From NCBI RefSeq assembly GCF_013009345.1, contig NZ_JABELE010000005.1, forward strand, positions 1 through 64,000: a stretch of 64,000 bases of DNA, in the 5' to 3' direction. Below, piece after piece: positions 8,555-16,082 of this stretch. This stretch comes from Acinetobacter geminorum (GTDB lineage Bacteria > Pseudomonadota > Gammaproteobacteria > Pseudomonadales > Moraxellaceae). The position numbers and the translations under genes are program-made. The notes beneath the pieces were generated by a model. The model had not been told where the DNA came from, made no database searches, and was given only the letters and a program-made list of their open reading frames with translations. Position 1 is the first letter of the stretch. Each line of letters begins with the position of its first letter.

Positions 8555-9094
8555 TTAAGCTTGCATCTCGTCTTCTTCGAATGGGAGCAAAGGCGTAATC
8601 TTTTGCTTCAGCTCCTCAACCTTACTTAATGCTTGAGGTTTGTACTGCTTACCAACCAAACATAATGTTCTTCCAGCATTTGAAGCAATTTCAGTAAACT
8701 TCTCAAACTCTAATACAGCTCTGTTGAATTGGTTCATCAAACCAAACGCAGTTTGACGCAAGGCTTTCTCACAATTAATAAAGTAGCGTCTTGCAGCTCT
8801 ACCTTGTTCATTGTTTTCAACCATCGAAAGCTCTTTAGCCATATCAATAGTTAATATGTATTCTCTTGAAGAACGCCCACCATTAGGTTTTTTGGGGTTT
8901 ACCAAAAAACTAATATAGTCTTCATTTTCAATAAATTTATAGGTCTTAATCCGTTTTTTTATCCATGTGGCAAACATTTCCCCAGATTTAAGCCACTTAT
9001 GCAATTCACGTGCATCAACAGAAGGCTGAACCTCTCCGCCAATATCTCTATCAACAACTGGAATTAAAGTTTCTTGGTTAATAAGCATATTCAT
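8555..9094 (-). CDS. AntA/AntB-family antirepressor
   Basis: The 179-aa protein has a clear AntA domain in its first 110 residues: SVDARELHKWLKSGEMFATWIKKRI, ENEDYISF, GGRSSREYILTIDMAKELSMVENNEQGRAARRYF. The remaining 70 residues have no clear domain. Proteins of this family bind prophage repressors and trigger lytic growth, as Ant does in P22. The gene lies downstream of an Arc-like repressor gene and overlaps the 128-aa gene by 4 bp. The likely target is the CI-like repressor at 30174-30848, by inference. Confidence 0.85.
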   Translation of the reverse strand: MNMLINQETLIPVVDRDIGGEVQPSVDARELHKWLKSGEMFATWIKKRIKTYKFIENEDYISFLVNPKKPNGGRSSREYILTIDMAKELSMVENNEQGRAARRYFINCEKALRQTAFGLMNQFNRAVLEFEKFTEIASNAGRTLCLVGKQYKPQALSKVEELKQKITPLLPFEEDEMQA

Positions 9095-9477
9095 GACATT
9101 AGCCCTCCATTGCCCTTAGAGATTTTGTTCTTATTACTTGCATCAAGAAGTAAGTCAGCGAACCCTTGCATATGGCTTATAGCTAAAACTTGTTCGCTAA
9201 GCGATTGTATTAACCAGCCAACATCATTAAATGTTCCTAACGGTATTTCTTCATTTGCGTTGGCAAGCAACACACCAATAGCACTTAATCCCTTTAAAAC
9301 TGGAAGGTTTGCATTTTCCGCAGCACGGCCTACAGATTTTAGAAAATTTTCTTCATCTGCCGAAACAGAGCCGTTTTGATCTGTTACTTTCTCAAGAATC
9401 TCAATAGGAATGGTTGGCAGTAGATCGGTAATATCTAGAACCTTGTCTTTATCAAATTCGAATGGTATATTTAACAT
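9091..9477 (-). CDS. Hypothetical protein in the Arc-Ant operon
   Basis: This 128-aa acidic protein begins MLNIPFEFDKDKVLDITDLL and ends GNGGLMS, with alternating hydrophobic helices and no recognised motif. It has a usable ribosome site (AGTGAG) and overlaps antA by 4 bp, so it is almost certainly co-translated with it. Confidence 0.7.
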   Translation of the reverse strand: MLNIPFEFDKDKVLDITDLLPTIPIEILEKVTDQNGSVSADEENFLKSVGRAAENANLPVLKGLSAIGVLLANANEEIPLGTFNDVGWLIQSLSEQVLAISHMQGFADLLLDASNKNKISKGNGGLMS

Positions 9478-9556
9478 AGTTCATATCTCACTGTTATGAC
9501 TTCAATCAAGCTCCGCATCCGCCAAGATTCAGGGGCTTTTTTGTTGTCTATTAGAT

Positions 9557-9718
9557 TCATGCTTTCGCATCCTGTTGTTTTTTGCTATCTAACCATTCTT
9601 CAATAATTAGATTTATCTGTGCTGTCATAGTTCTTCGCTGATCACCTGCCTCTTTCTTAACTTCGTTTAACAAATTCTCAGGGATTCGTACGTTCATCTG
9701 TGGATCATGTCTTGCCAT
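9557..9718 (-). CDS. Arc-like ribbon-helix-helix repressor (53 aa)
   Basis: The product begins MARHDPQMNVRIPENLLNEV and ends DSKKQQDAKA. The DPQMNVRIP strand followed by two helices is the Arc/Mnt ribbon-helix-helix fold. The start has an excellent ribosome site, AAGGAGTGAAAAT. It is the first gene of a minus-strand unit that also holds the 128-aa gene and antA. In P22, Arc represses ant; the same role is inferred. Its N-terminus is close to the divergent 84-aa gene (MARTDPQVNFRIP), so the two are paralogues. Confidence 0.85.
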   Translation of the reverse strand: MARHDPQMNVRIPENLLNEVKKEAGDQRRTMTAQINLIIEEWLDSKKQQDAKA

Positions 9719-9736
9719 ATTTTCACTCCTTATAGC

Positions 9737-9766
9737 ATGTGATGTTTATTTCAATCACAATCACAT
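9737..9766. promoter_or_regulatory. Candidate Arc-type operator over the minus promoter
   Basis: ATGTGAT (9737-9743) and ATCACAT (9760-9766) form an inverted repeat. A second ATCACA (9754-9759) makes a direct repeat with it. The sites overlap the -10 and the predicted start of the minus-strand arc promoter. Confidence 0.5.
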
Positions 9767-9793
9767 TAAAGCAAGTGCTTTACGCCAAGTCAA
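9765..9793 (-). promoter_or_regulatory. Promoter for the minus-strand arc-ant unit
   Basis: TTGACT (9793-9788) and TTTAAT (9770-9765) are 17 bp apart, a strong sigma70-type pair. Its -35 lies 6 bp from the -35 of the divergent promoter. Confidence 0.7.
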
Positions 9794-9799
9794 GATTTT

Positions 9800-9828
9800 T
9801 TGACTATTTATTTATAGCACTCTATAGT
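9800..9828 (+). promoter_or_regulatory. Promoter for the plus-strand arc paralogue
   Basis: TTGACT (9800-9805) and TATAGT (9823-9828) are 17 bp apart. The palindrome TGTAC-TTT-GTACA (9832-9844) follows at the expected start site and is a candidate operator. Confidence 0.7.
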
Positions 9829-9831
9829 TAA

Positions 9832-9844
9832 TGTACTTTGTACA
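9832..9844. promoter_or_regulatory. Palindrome TGTACTTTGTACA, candidate operator
   Basis: A perfect 5-bp inverted repeat with a 3-bp centre lies just after the -10 of the plus-strand arc promoter and 16 bp before its ATG. Confidence 0.5.
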
Positions 9845-9859
9845 ATCTCTTTGACTGCT

Positions 9860-10114
9860 ATGGCCCGCACAGATCCTCAAGTAAACTTTAGAATACCTGC
9901 TGAATTAAAGGATAAGCTTGATAATGCTGCCAAAGAAAATGGTAGGACTTTAACTGCTGAATTGATTCTTCGCCTTGAAATGACATTCGAGCATGATGAT
10001 CATATTCAAGATCTAATTGATAGAATTGAAAAGTTAGAAGACACTGTTTCTGATTTAGAATACCATGCAAACGACCATAGTCGACGTATTGATAATCTTG
10101 AAGGTCGTTATTAA
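9860..10114 (+). CDS. Arc-like repressor with coiled-coil C-terminus (84 aa)
   Basis: I chose the ATG at 9860 rather than an upstream TTG at 9851. The N-terminus MARTDPQVNFRIPAELKDKL is an Arc/Mnt ribbon-helix-helix. Residues 45-84 form an acidic heptad-rich helix (IQDLIDRIEKLEDTVSDLEY), likely for tetramer formation as in Mnt. It is the only plus-strand gene in the late region and diverges from the 53-aa paralogue. It may repress the arc-ant promoter in the lysogen, by inference. Confidence 0.85.
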   Translation: MARTDPQVNFRIPAELKDKLDNAAKENGRTLTAELILRLEMTFEHDDHIQDLIDRIEKLEDTVSDLEYHANDHSRRIDNLEGRY

Positions 10115-10139
10115 AAAAGCACCTCACGGTGCTTTTTTT
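10113..10139. terminator. Bidirectional terminator between arc and GT
   Basis: An 11-bp stem, AAAAAAGCACC/GGTGCTTTTTT with loop TCAC, serves the plus-strand arc gene. On the minus strand the end of the GT extension (stop 10126-10124) lies inside the stem. Confidence 0.85.
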
Positions 10140-10917
10140 GTCGCCTTCTTATGCGCCTCATCCAAGAACATATCGTCGAGTGTAAAGATACAGTCATTAA
10201 AGATGTAACGCTCAACTGGTAAATCATATTGCTCAACATAAGCATTAATTGCTGAGATATCTAGCGCCAGAGGAACACCTTGTTCATAGCGTCTAGATCG
10301 TGCAATTGTGTTATATGCAGACAGGATGGCATTAGCTACATAAGAATAGTCAGGTTTAGTTAAAACCTTAGTGTTGTTGAGATTTAAAGCTTTTGCGACT
10401 GCGCTTTGCTTTTTGCTGTAGTCGCTCGCTTCTTCTTCTGAGCTGAACTTTGCCCATTCGTAGAGGCTGACGACTTTCCCACAACATCATCTCGATACTG
10501 ATTTGCTTCAGATTGGATCTTTTCAGATTCAGTTCGAATAAAGGACCAGAGAGAAACCCCTAAATCGCCCATGTTAAGCAATTTCGTAGCGTTCTCTGCA
10601 TTGTATGCAGGTTCGGACTTTAACTGTTCGCCATTAGGACCTTCTTCGACAAATACAACACCCTTCCAGTCTTCAATTAAATGGCATGCAACTGCTTCCA
10701 ATAGTAATTCATGAAAGAGTTTGTCATCGGGTGAAGCTTTAGCAACATCAAATCCTTTAGCTGTGATTTGGTTATTCGCACGTTCTAAAGCTACTTGATA
10801 AGGCTTATATCCAATGCCTCGGATTTTGAACTCAGCAAGTACATTACCTTCTTCATCTTTATATTCGCGCCACAAACTGACGTCTTTATTTCTTTGAATA
10901 TTGACTTCAAGAGCCAT
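10124..10917 (-). CDS. Tail assembly chaperone GT, -1 frameshift product
   Basis: This is the long product made if ribosomes slip at GGGAAAG (10480-10474) in the G gene. In the -1 frame the sequence stays open from the slip site to a TGA at 10126-10124, giving a fusion of about 264 aa. The extension reads VVSLYEWAKFSS after the slip and ends EAHKKATKKAP. In lambda the same heptamer yields gpGT, which bridges the tube protein and the tape measure. Position between the tube gene and the tape measure fits. The extension has no convincing start of its own, which supports frameshifting. Confidence 0.8.
10384..10917 (-). CDS. Tail assembly chaperone G
   Basis: The 177-aa protein starts at the ATG at 10917, preceded by GGAGATATAAC; an upstream in-frame Met lacks this site. 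It begins MALEVNIQRNKDVSLWREY, and its C-terminus is basic (KKKRATTAKSKAQSQKL). It lies directly after the tail tube gene, as lambda G does after V. The slip heptamer lies about 32 codons before its stop. Confidence 0.8.
   Translation of the reverse strand: MALEVNIQRNKDVSLWREYKDEEGNVLAEFKIRGIGYKPYQVALERANNQITAKGFDVAKASPDDKLFHELLLEAVACHLIEDWKGVVFVEEGPNGEQLKSEPAYNAENATKLLNMGDLGVSLWSFIRTESEKIQSEANQYRDDVVGKSSASTNGQSSAQKKKRATTAKSKAQSQKL
10474..10480 (-). other. Programmed -1 frameshift site GGGAAAG
   Basis: On the minus strand the zero frame reads GTG GGA AAG, so G-GGA-AAG is in the correct register for simultaneous slippage. It is identical to the lambda G/T heptamer. Confidence 0.82.
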
Positions 10918-10963
10918 GTTATATCTCCAAAAATAAGGCAGCAATTAAGCTGCCAAATCAGTA

Positions 10964-11884
10964 TTAAGGCGTTGCTGGTGTACGAGTAATTGTTGGAGCT
11001 TCATCAACCACTGTGTAGTCAAAAGAAGTATTTAAGATGTCGCTTGTACCACCTGTAGGTAATCCTGCCGTAATTTCAACTTTAGGAATGAATAGCTCAT
11101 ATTCATTACCTTCACTGTCTGTAATTGGCACACGAAGAGAGATATTGGCATTCGTGAATTGTTTAGCGTACATCTCAGAGGTGTTTTGAGACCAAGCTGC
11201 TGTAAATGATCCTGTCCCTGCTGCAATCATTTCAAGAATCTTTTTAGGATCAATGCCGCTACCTAAACAGCGTTGAACCTGCATTGAGTTATCCCAATTG
11301 AATGTAAAAGCTGTAATACATGAAATGCCCGCTTGAGAAACACCATCAATCAAAATATCCCCTACAGAGATATTAGACATTTTAGGATTGTCATCGGCTG
11401 GCGTTACTGTGCCCAATGGAGGAGTAGTTGCACCCAAACGACCTAGAGCCATTAACCCGAAAGTCATGGTGATTAAGCCCTGCTCTGGAATATCAATTCC
11501 AAAGGTGTTTACGTGCGTGCCTTTAAAGATGTGGTAGTCATTTACATCAGTGAAACCGCGGAGCACACTAAATGTTTGACGCACATTTCCGCCAAACGTC
11601 AGAACATTGTTATCCCAATTATTGAAAGCGGCTGCGGCCATCAAGTCTTGAATCAATGGACTGTATTTAGCTTCACAAGTTAAATCGCCCGCATATTCAG
11701 CACCAGTAATCATTGATGATCGGGCAATTCGCGAATCTGCAATCGAATTAGACGATTCTTTAGTTACCGTAGCATCTAATGCATTTTCGGTGAATTCAAA
11801 TGTTTGACGATCAAATGGGCTTGGTGTAACCCCAATTGTTGTTTCTTTAGCTATTTGTGTTAGCTGACGAGCGCCTGAACTCAT
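10964..11884 (-). CDS. Major tail tube protein
   Basis: The 306-aa protein begins MSSGARQLTQIAKETTIG and carries repeated beta-rich stretches (SFTAAWSQNTSEMYAKQF; GLPTGGTSDILNTSFDYTVVDEAPTITRTPATP). The pattern and length match tail tube proteins of long-tailed phages. It lies between the tail terminator and the G/GT chaperone. The ribosome site is TTAGGAGC. Confidence 0.82.
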   Translation of the reverse strand: MSSGARQLTQIAKETTIGVTPSPFDRQTFEFTENALDATVTKESSNSIADSRIARSSMITGAEYAGDLTCEAKYSPLIQDLMAAAAFNNWDNNVLTFGGNVRQTFSVLRGFTDVNDYHIFKGTHVNTFGIDIPEQGLITMTFGLMALGRLGATTPPLGTVTPADDNPKMSNISVGDILIDGVSQAGISCITAFTFNWDNSMQVQRCLGSGIDPKKILEMIAAGTGSFTAAWSQNTSEMYAKQFTNANISLRVPITDSEGNEYELFIPKVEITAGLPTGGTSDILNTSFDYTVVDEAPTITRTPATP

Positions 11885-11905
11885 AATAAGCTCCTAATTT
11901 TTGGC

Positions 11906-11930
11906 AATAAAAAACCCAGCTATTGCTGGG
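11906..11930 (-). terminator. Hairpin terminator upstream of the tail tube gene
   Basis: On the minus strand CCCAGC and GCTGGG form a 6-bp stem, followed by TTTTTTATTGCC and then the tail tube ribosome site. Confidence 0.75.
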
Positions 11931-11948
11931 CCTAATTTGTCGAGAATG

Positions 11949-12344
11949 TTAATTGACTCTAAAGTTTATTGTTACCATAAATTCATAGAAATCTGAGGTA
12001 CCAAGAGGCTGGATAGAGCCTTCAAGAATCTCTAGGTTTTCCTTCCTATAAAACTCAAAATGTTGAAGAACCTGGTCAGCCTTTTGAGTAATAAGAACTT
12101 CATGAGTTTCCGGTCTACACATTAACCGTATCTGAATAATTCCTGTTCTTCTTACGCTTGGCGAATCACTTAAGGAAGCAATAATAGACCCGCCCCAATT
12201 AATGTATATTGCTGCCCACAATCCTTCTGCTGGAACAGAAATTAGTTTTGCATTCGGATATTGAATTCTAGACTGTTCGAGATATGGGAAGGCCATCATT
12301 CGCTCAATTATGAACTTTCTAGCCTGATCAATATTGTTCGCCAT
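11949..12344 (-). CDS. Tail terminator or minor tail protein (gpU-like position)
   Basis: The 131-aa protein begins MANNIDQARKFIIERMMAF, with SVPAEGLWAAIYINWGGS in the middle and EFMVTINFRVN at the end. Length and position just before the tail tube fit a tail terminator. Specific motifs are weak. It was separated from the HK97-gp10-like gene by insertion of the homing-like gene. Confidence 0.6.
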   Translation of the reverse strand: MANNIDQARKFIIERMMAFPYLEQSRIQYPNAKLISVPAEGLWAAIYINWGGSIIASLSDSPSVRRTGIIQIRLMCRPETHEVLITQKADQVLQHFEFYRKENLEILEGSIQPLGTSDFYEFMVTINFRVN

Positions 12345-12380
12345 GATGTTTCCCTTAACCTTTAAATTGATATGCTCCCT

Positions 12381-13535
12381 TTACACAATTAGTTGGAGCT
12401 GATTCGTTCTAAACAATCCTTCAACAAAGTCAGTAATTTGCTTAGGAATTTCAGAAAAACACTCAGATTGCCCTTCAAACGATTTCAAAGGTCTGTACTT
12501 AAAGTCTCTTAGAAGTTTATGCAGCTTATGTTCTAGATCATAAATAAAGCCAGCCTCGCCCCTATACAAGATTTCATGCTTAATTGAATAGCACTTAACT
12601 TTCCTGAATCGCACCTTTGGATTGTGTTTGGTTATTCCCACTTTAAAGAAAACTTCACCCTCTGAATGCATCTTAATTATATAAAGGTTGCTCAGACCAT
12701 CAGTGTCTTTGCAAGCTCTTATGTACTTTTGTCGAGCATAAGCATTTCTGCAAAGATCGGCACATTTTGGGCATTTAAGTCCATTCGTATGTCCTGCCGC
12801 TTTCTGATGGAACCACCCATGGTCCTCACAAAATATCTTTACTTTTTTATTACTACTTACATAACTGCTTTCATCATATTTATATATATTTCCATGCACT
12901 TTTTGGGCATGGTTTACGAAATCACTGAATGTCTTGATTGATTTTATAGTTGTTTTTAATGTGCTGCATTTAACACACCCTGACCCTAGTCGATGTTGAT
13001 ATGGTGTTTGAGAGAAAACCCCATGTGATTGACAAATTATCTCTACTGGCTTATCAATCCCAATGTATTCAACCCTACTATAATCATAAGTATCACTATG
13101 AACTTCTTTGAATTGCTGAATAATAGTGATGTTATCTAACCTCTTGCAACCTGCACATGCTGGACAACCATGCCCCTTCATGTGATTCCCTGCCATTTGG
13201 TAGAATTCACCATGTTTAGGGCATATTATTGCTATCTGCTTATCAACTCCATTAAATATAGAGCCAACATAGCTATATTTACTATTGTGAACTTTGTTTG
13301 CTCTTTCAATGAACTCATCTATTCCAATACTTGGCCTTGTTTTTCTGCATTTTAAACAGCCAAATCCTCTTAAATGAGAACCAACCATTTGATGAAAAAA
13401 GCCATGCTCCTTACACTCAATAGAAATAATGTCTTTCTTATATGAAAACTCTACTTGATCATAATTGTATTTATCTGAATGGATTAGCTTAGCTTGCTGG
13501 ATAAAATCTTCTTTTGTAAGGGTGGATTTTCGCAT
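12381..13535 (-). CDS. Homing-endonuclease-like protein: four zinc modules plus GIY-YIG-like domain
   Basis: I chose the ATG at 13535, preceded by GGAGTGGCC, over a TTG at 13571; this gives 384 aa. Four modules of about 60 residues repeat F..+A..HS.KY.Y, then C..HG.F.Q, then C.KC or C.AC (IECKEHGFFHQ with CLKC; IICPKHGEFYQ with CPAC; IICQSHGVFSQ with CVKC; IFCEDHGWFHQ with CPKC). Each looks like one zinc-binding unit. The last 110 residues read SNLYIIKMHSEGEVFFKVGIT, then ..VRFRKV and DLEHKLHKLL, consistent with a GIY-YIG/T5orf172-like nuclease with Arg and Glu. It is a free-standing insertion between two connector/tail genes and is paralogous to the gene at 23029. Confidence 0.75.
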   Translation of the reverse strand: MRKSTLTKEDFIQQAKLIHSDKYNYDQVEFSYKKDIISIECKEHGFFHQMVGSHLRGFGCLKCRKTRPSIGIDEFIERANKVHNSKYSYVGSIFNGVDKQIAIICPKHGEFYQMAGNHMKGHGCPACAGCKRLDNITIIQQFKEVHSDTYDYSRVEYIGIDKPVEIICQSHGVFSQTPYQHRLGSGCVKCSTLKTTIKSIKTFSDFVNHAQKVHGNIYKYDESSYVSSNKKVKIFCEDHGWFHQKAAGHTNGLKCPKCADLCRNAYARQKYIRACKDTDGLSNLYIIKMHSEGEVFFKVGITKHNPKVRFRKVKCYSIKHEILYRGEAGFIYDLEHKLHKLLRDFKYRPLKSFEGQSECFSEIPKQITDFVEGLFRTNQLQLIV

Positions 13536-13582
13536 GGCCACTCCATTAAATAGGCAAATATCAGAATGCAATTATATCATAT

Positions 13583-14008
13583 TTACCTATACTTTTCAGA
13601 TATATACATAAATGTTGTTTCATAAAAACCTGTTGGATCTTGTTGACTATACCCATTTACCGTTTTACTCGGTTCGACCTTTGGATTCTTAGGGTAAAGG
13701 CCATAGTTAAGAACATATGCGTAAGGTAGGCTATTTGATAAGTACACCGTTTGGAATGGCTTAAGGCTGCCTAATTTAGCTAACTCACGGCTTAGCGTGC
13801 GTTGCCCGCCCTCATCTACGTCATTCTCATCAGCTTTTCCATCTACATGACCAATCCCAATACGGTTATTTGCTCTCACTGCACCAGTGTCCACCGCGCT
13901 CGAAAGAACAACACCTTGCAATGCATCAATCACAATATCTTTTTGTAGTTTAGTTAGATCGGCTTCAATAGTTTGAATAAAGCTAGTTGGTTTCTTTGTC
14001 CAGCCCAT
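13583..14008 (-). CDS. HK97 gp10-like head-tail connector or minor tail protein
   Basis: The 141-aa protein has a typical gp10-type segment: VDTGAVRANNRIGIGHVDG, LSRELAKLGSLKPFQTVYLSN, LPYAYVLNYG. Proteins of this family sit at the neck or tail completion (lambda Z position). It overlaps nothing and lies 4 bp after the next gene upstream. Confidence 0.75.
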   Translation of the reverse strand: MGWTKKPTSFIQTIEADLTKLQKDIVIDALQGVVLSSAVDTGAVRANNRIGIGHVDGKADENDVDEGGQRTLSRELAKLGSLKPFQTVYLSNSLPYAYVLNYGLYPKNPKVEPSKTVNGYSQQDPTGFYETTFMYISEKYR

Positions 14009-14012
14009 GGCG

Positions 14013-14405
14013 CTACACCTTCCTCAGTTGGGCCGTCCATACACTTGATGATGGATCCTGACCATAACTCACAACTCGATAATTGCCACCTTCAATCACC
14101 CAAATATCATTAACATCTGGCTTAACTAAAGTTCCTGCTGAATCCTTCACTTCATTTTGCAGTAGCACGGCTTTAGAGTCTGTTGCTCGGTAATCTATAG
14201 GCTTGACCAAATCTTTTGCCCAGCTTCCAAATAGGACGCCTCTGCCGCTATACACATATTCGGTGTAAGTATCCTCACCAGTAGCAGGATTGGAGCTGAC
14301 TAATTGTTTGCGAGTACAGGTAAAGGAATCAACCGCGTCTGCCAGTTCATCTTCAGCATCAAAGGCAGCGCCAAGTTCTTTTTGAATCTCATCACGCATT
14401 CCCAT
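14013..14405 (-). CDS. Head closure/connector protein
   Basis: The 130-aa protein begins MGMRDEIQKELGAAFDAEDEL. It contains TGEDTYTEYVYSGRGVLFGSW and ends in a beta-rich stretch, VIEGGNYRVVSYGQDPSSSVW. The pattern is common for head closure proteins after the adaptor gene. The call rests mainly on position. Confidence 0.6.
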   Translation of the reverse strand: MGMRDEIQKELGAAFDAEDELADAVDSFTCTRKQLVSSNPATGEDTYTEYVYSGRGVLFGSWAKDLVKPIDYRATDSKAVLLQNEVKDSAGTLVKPDVNDIWVIEGGNYRVVSYGQDPSSSVWTAQLRKV

Positions 14406-14408
14406 GAC

Positions 14409-14795
14409 TTACTCCGTAATGACATATGTGTTGATGTGATACTTCTCGCTAAAGAATGGTTCTAGAAGGTCAAGGATGAATTGCATATCTCCACTTACTG
14501 ACTCTTCTTTGCCTGCAACATAGGTCTTGCTTACTGATGTTCCAGATTGAGCAGATACGGTCTTAGAAGCAACCACACCTTCTTTAGTTGTGTAGAGTTG
14601 CCCTGCTGCTGCCAGTTTTGCTAAGTAAGCGCCAGCCGTAAGAATCGCATCTGGCACTTCGCCTTCTGGATAATCTGGTAAATTTCTAGCATTAAGCCAC
14701 GCATTAGCCTGCATCACAGCAATAACCGGATCACCAGTTCCCCACCAGTCAGGCCCTAGCTTTTGAGTCACACTTTCGACTGTTACATAGTTCAT
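14409..14795 (-). CDS. Head-tail adaptor (DnaT-like/Gp6 type)
   Basis: The 128-aa protein begins MNYVTVESVTQKLGPDWWG, followed by helices (VIAVMQANAWLNARNL, PDAILTAGAYLAKLAAAGQLY) and a C-terminal helix, FILDLLEPFFSEKY. Phage genomes often label this family DnaT-like ssDNA-binding, but position after the capsid gene argues for a neck adaptor. The gene is tightly packed against its neighbours. Confidence 0.6.
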   Translation of the reverse strand: MNYVTVESVTQKLGPDWWGTGDPVIAVMQANAWLNARNLPDYPEGEVPDAILTAGAYLAKLAAAGQLYTTKEGVVASKTVSAQSGTSVSKTYVAGKEESVSGDMQFILDLLEPFFSEKYHINTYVITE

Positions 14796-14822
14796 AGCTT
14801 AATCCTAAAAATCTAATTAAGA

Positions 14823-14846
14823 AGGACGGCCCGAAAGCCGCCCTGC
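14823..14846 (-). terminator. Hairpin after the capsid-proximal small gene
   Basis: On the minus strand GGGCGGC and GCCGTCC form a 7-bp stem with one wobble, followed by TTCTT. It is a weak terminator. Confidence 0.5.
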
Positions 14847-14851
14847 TTTAG

Positions 14852-15037
14852 TTATGCACCACCATTCAGCGGTGCTTCTGGCACAGGAACTGCTACTTCT
14901 GGGTCCTTAATGCCATAGTCACCCGCTGTTTTGGCAGGGTCAAACATAGTGCCTGCTGCTAATGTGTCAGTCGCATCATCAGCATATCGGCGGTCAGTTG
15001 GGTATTGGTATTTGTAGTCTGGTTGCTTCTCAGCCAT
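14852..15037 (-). CDS. Small hypothetical protein next to the capsid gene
   Basis: The product is 61 aa, begins MAEKQPDYKYQYPTDRRYADD, and is rich in Pro, Asp and Ala, with little hydrophobic core. It starts 11 bp after the capsid gene. Decoration or neck function is possible but unsupported. Confidence 0.6.
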   Translation of the reverse strand: MAEKQPDYKYQYPTDRRYADDATDTLAAGTMFDPAKTAGDYGIKDPEVAVPVPEAPLNGGA

Positions 15038-15048
15038 GACTGCTCTCC

Positions 15049-16065
15049 TTAAAGGTTAGTAATTAGGAAGCGGATTGAGGTGTCTTCTGGTTTGGTTACA
15101 AGTTCCCAGTTAGCTGCCTTCTGCAAATCAGCCCAAGAAGCGCTTAAAGACTCACGCTCTGTACCACCAGTTAAAGTGTCTTTAGGTGCAATGAAGCTAA
15201 AACCTTGCGGATGGATCAACATGTTGCGACGCGTCCAAAGGATTTCATGACCAGCACCATTACCAGTTGATTGTGTTTCTTCAACCTTCAAATCTTTTGG
15301 ACCGGGAACAGAGTCATATGCAAATGCGCGTGGACCTGCAAGAATCGTGATGAACTTAGCGTTTGCGCCTGTGCCAATTTGCGTATTGGTATCTGTTTCA
15401 ATGACTGCGCGCCCGTTGTAAACGGTGATTGGTGGCAAGTTATCACTTGTGGTCACTTGTTCAAGTAATTGCTGTTTACGCATCTTCGCAGCAATACGTG
15501 AATGCACGAACATCACACCACGTCCACGTAATGAAGCATTCATTGTGCTTTCCGCATCAATGTAGGCATCTACTGACCAACGTGAAGCATCTGTTGCTGT
15601 TGAAGCAGAGATGTCAGTAGTGAATCGCTTGCCGTTCGCCTGGTCATAATTACGCAAGCCAATTACTGTTGCTAGAGCACGGTTTTCGGCAGCTTGTTGC
15701 CAATACTTATTCAGCATTCCACCAATAAGCTCAAGTGAATTGACCTTCGATAAATACTGCCCAAGAACAGACTCAAGAAAGCCTTCGTTCATATAAGCAA
15801 CGCGGCCTTGCATTTCACCTGCATCAATCGTGCGAGGCATTGCGATATCAGTCAAAATGGTGTTGCCATAGTTCTGTTCAACATTACCATCCACACCGTT
15901 AATGTATGGAACGACGAATGTTGATGAACCACTTGTAAGCAAAGGACGTAAAGATTCATCAGATACGAATGCACCTGAATGCACGAGTGGCGAAACTGCC
16001 ACAGGATTTGGACGTAGATAAGATAAAACTACGTCACGGTTAAATACTTCTACTAAAGAAGGCAT
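15049..16065 (-). CDS. Major capsid protein
   Basis: The 338-aa protein begins MPSLVEVFNRDVVLSYLRPN. It has an extended arm, a VAYMNEGFLESVLGQYLSK helix and a C-terminal beta region (VFVH..AAKMRKQQLLEQVTTSDNLPPITVYNGRAVI). Length and the QGFSFIAPKDTLTGG end fit HK97-fold capsids of Acinetobacter siphophages. It directly follows the scaffold gene. Confidence 0.82.
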   Translation of the reverse strand: MPSLVEVFNRDVVLSYLRPNPVAVSPLVHSGAFVSDESLRPLLTSGSSTFVVPYINGVDGNVEQNYGNTILTDIAMPRTIDAGEMQGRVAYMNEGFLESVLGQYLSKVNSLELIGGMLNKYWQQAAENRALATVIGLRNYDQANGKRFTTDISASTATDASRWSVDAYIDAESTMNASLRGRGVMFVHSRIAAKMRKQQLLEQVTTSDNLPPITVYNGRAVIETDTNTQIGTGANAKFITILAGPRAFAYDSVPGPKDLKVEETQSTGNGAGHEILWTRRNMLIHPQGFSFIAPKDTLTGGTERESLSASWADLQKAANWELVTKPEDTSIRFLITNL

Positions 16066-16082
16066 GGAGTTACTCCCAATAA

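Noticed and set aside
9888..10127. Minus-strand ORF opposite the Arc-like gene
   Set aside because: It is a shadow of the plus-strand Arc gene; the real minus signal nearby is the -1 frame extension of G, in another frame.
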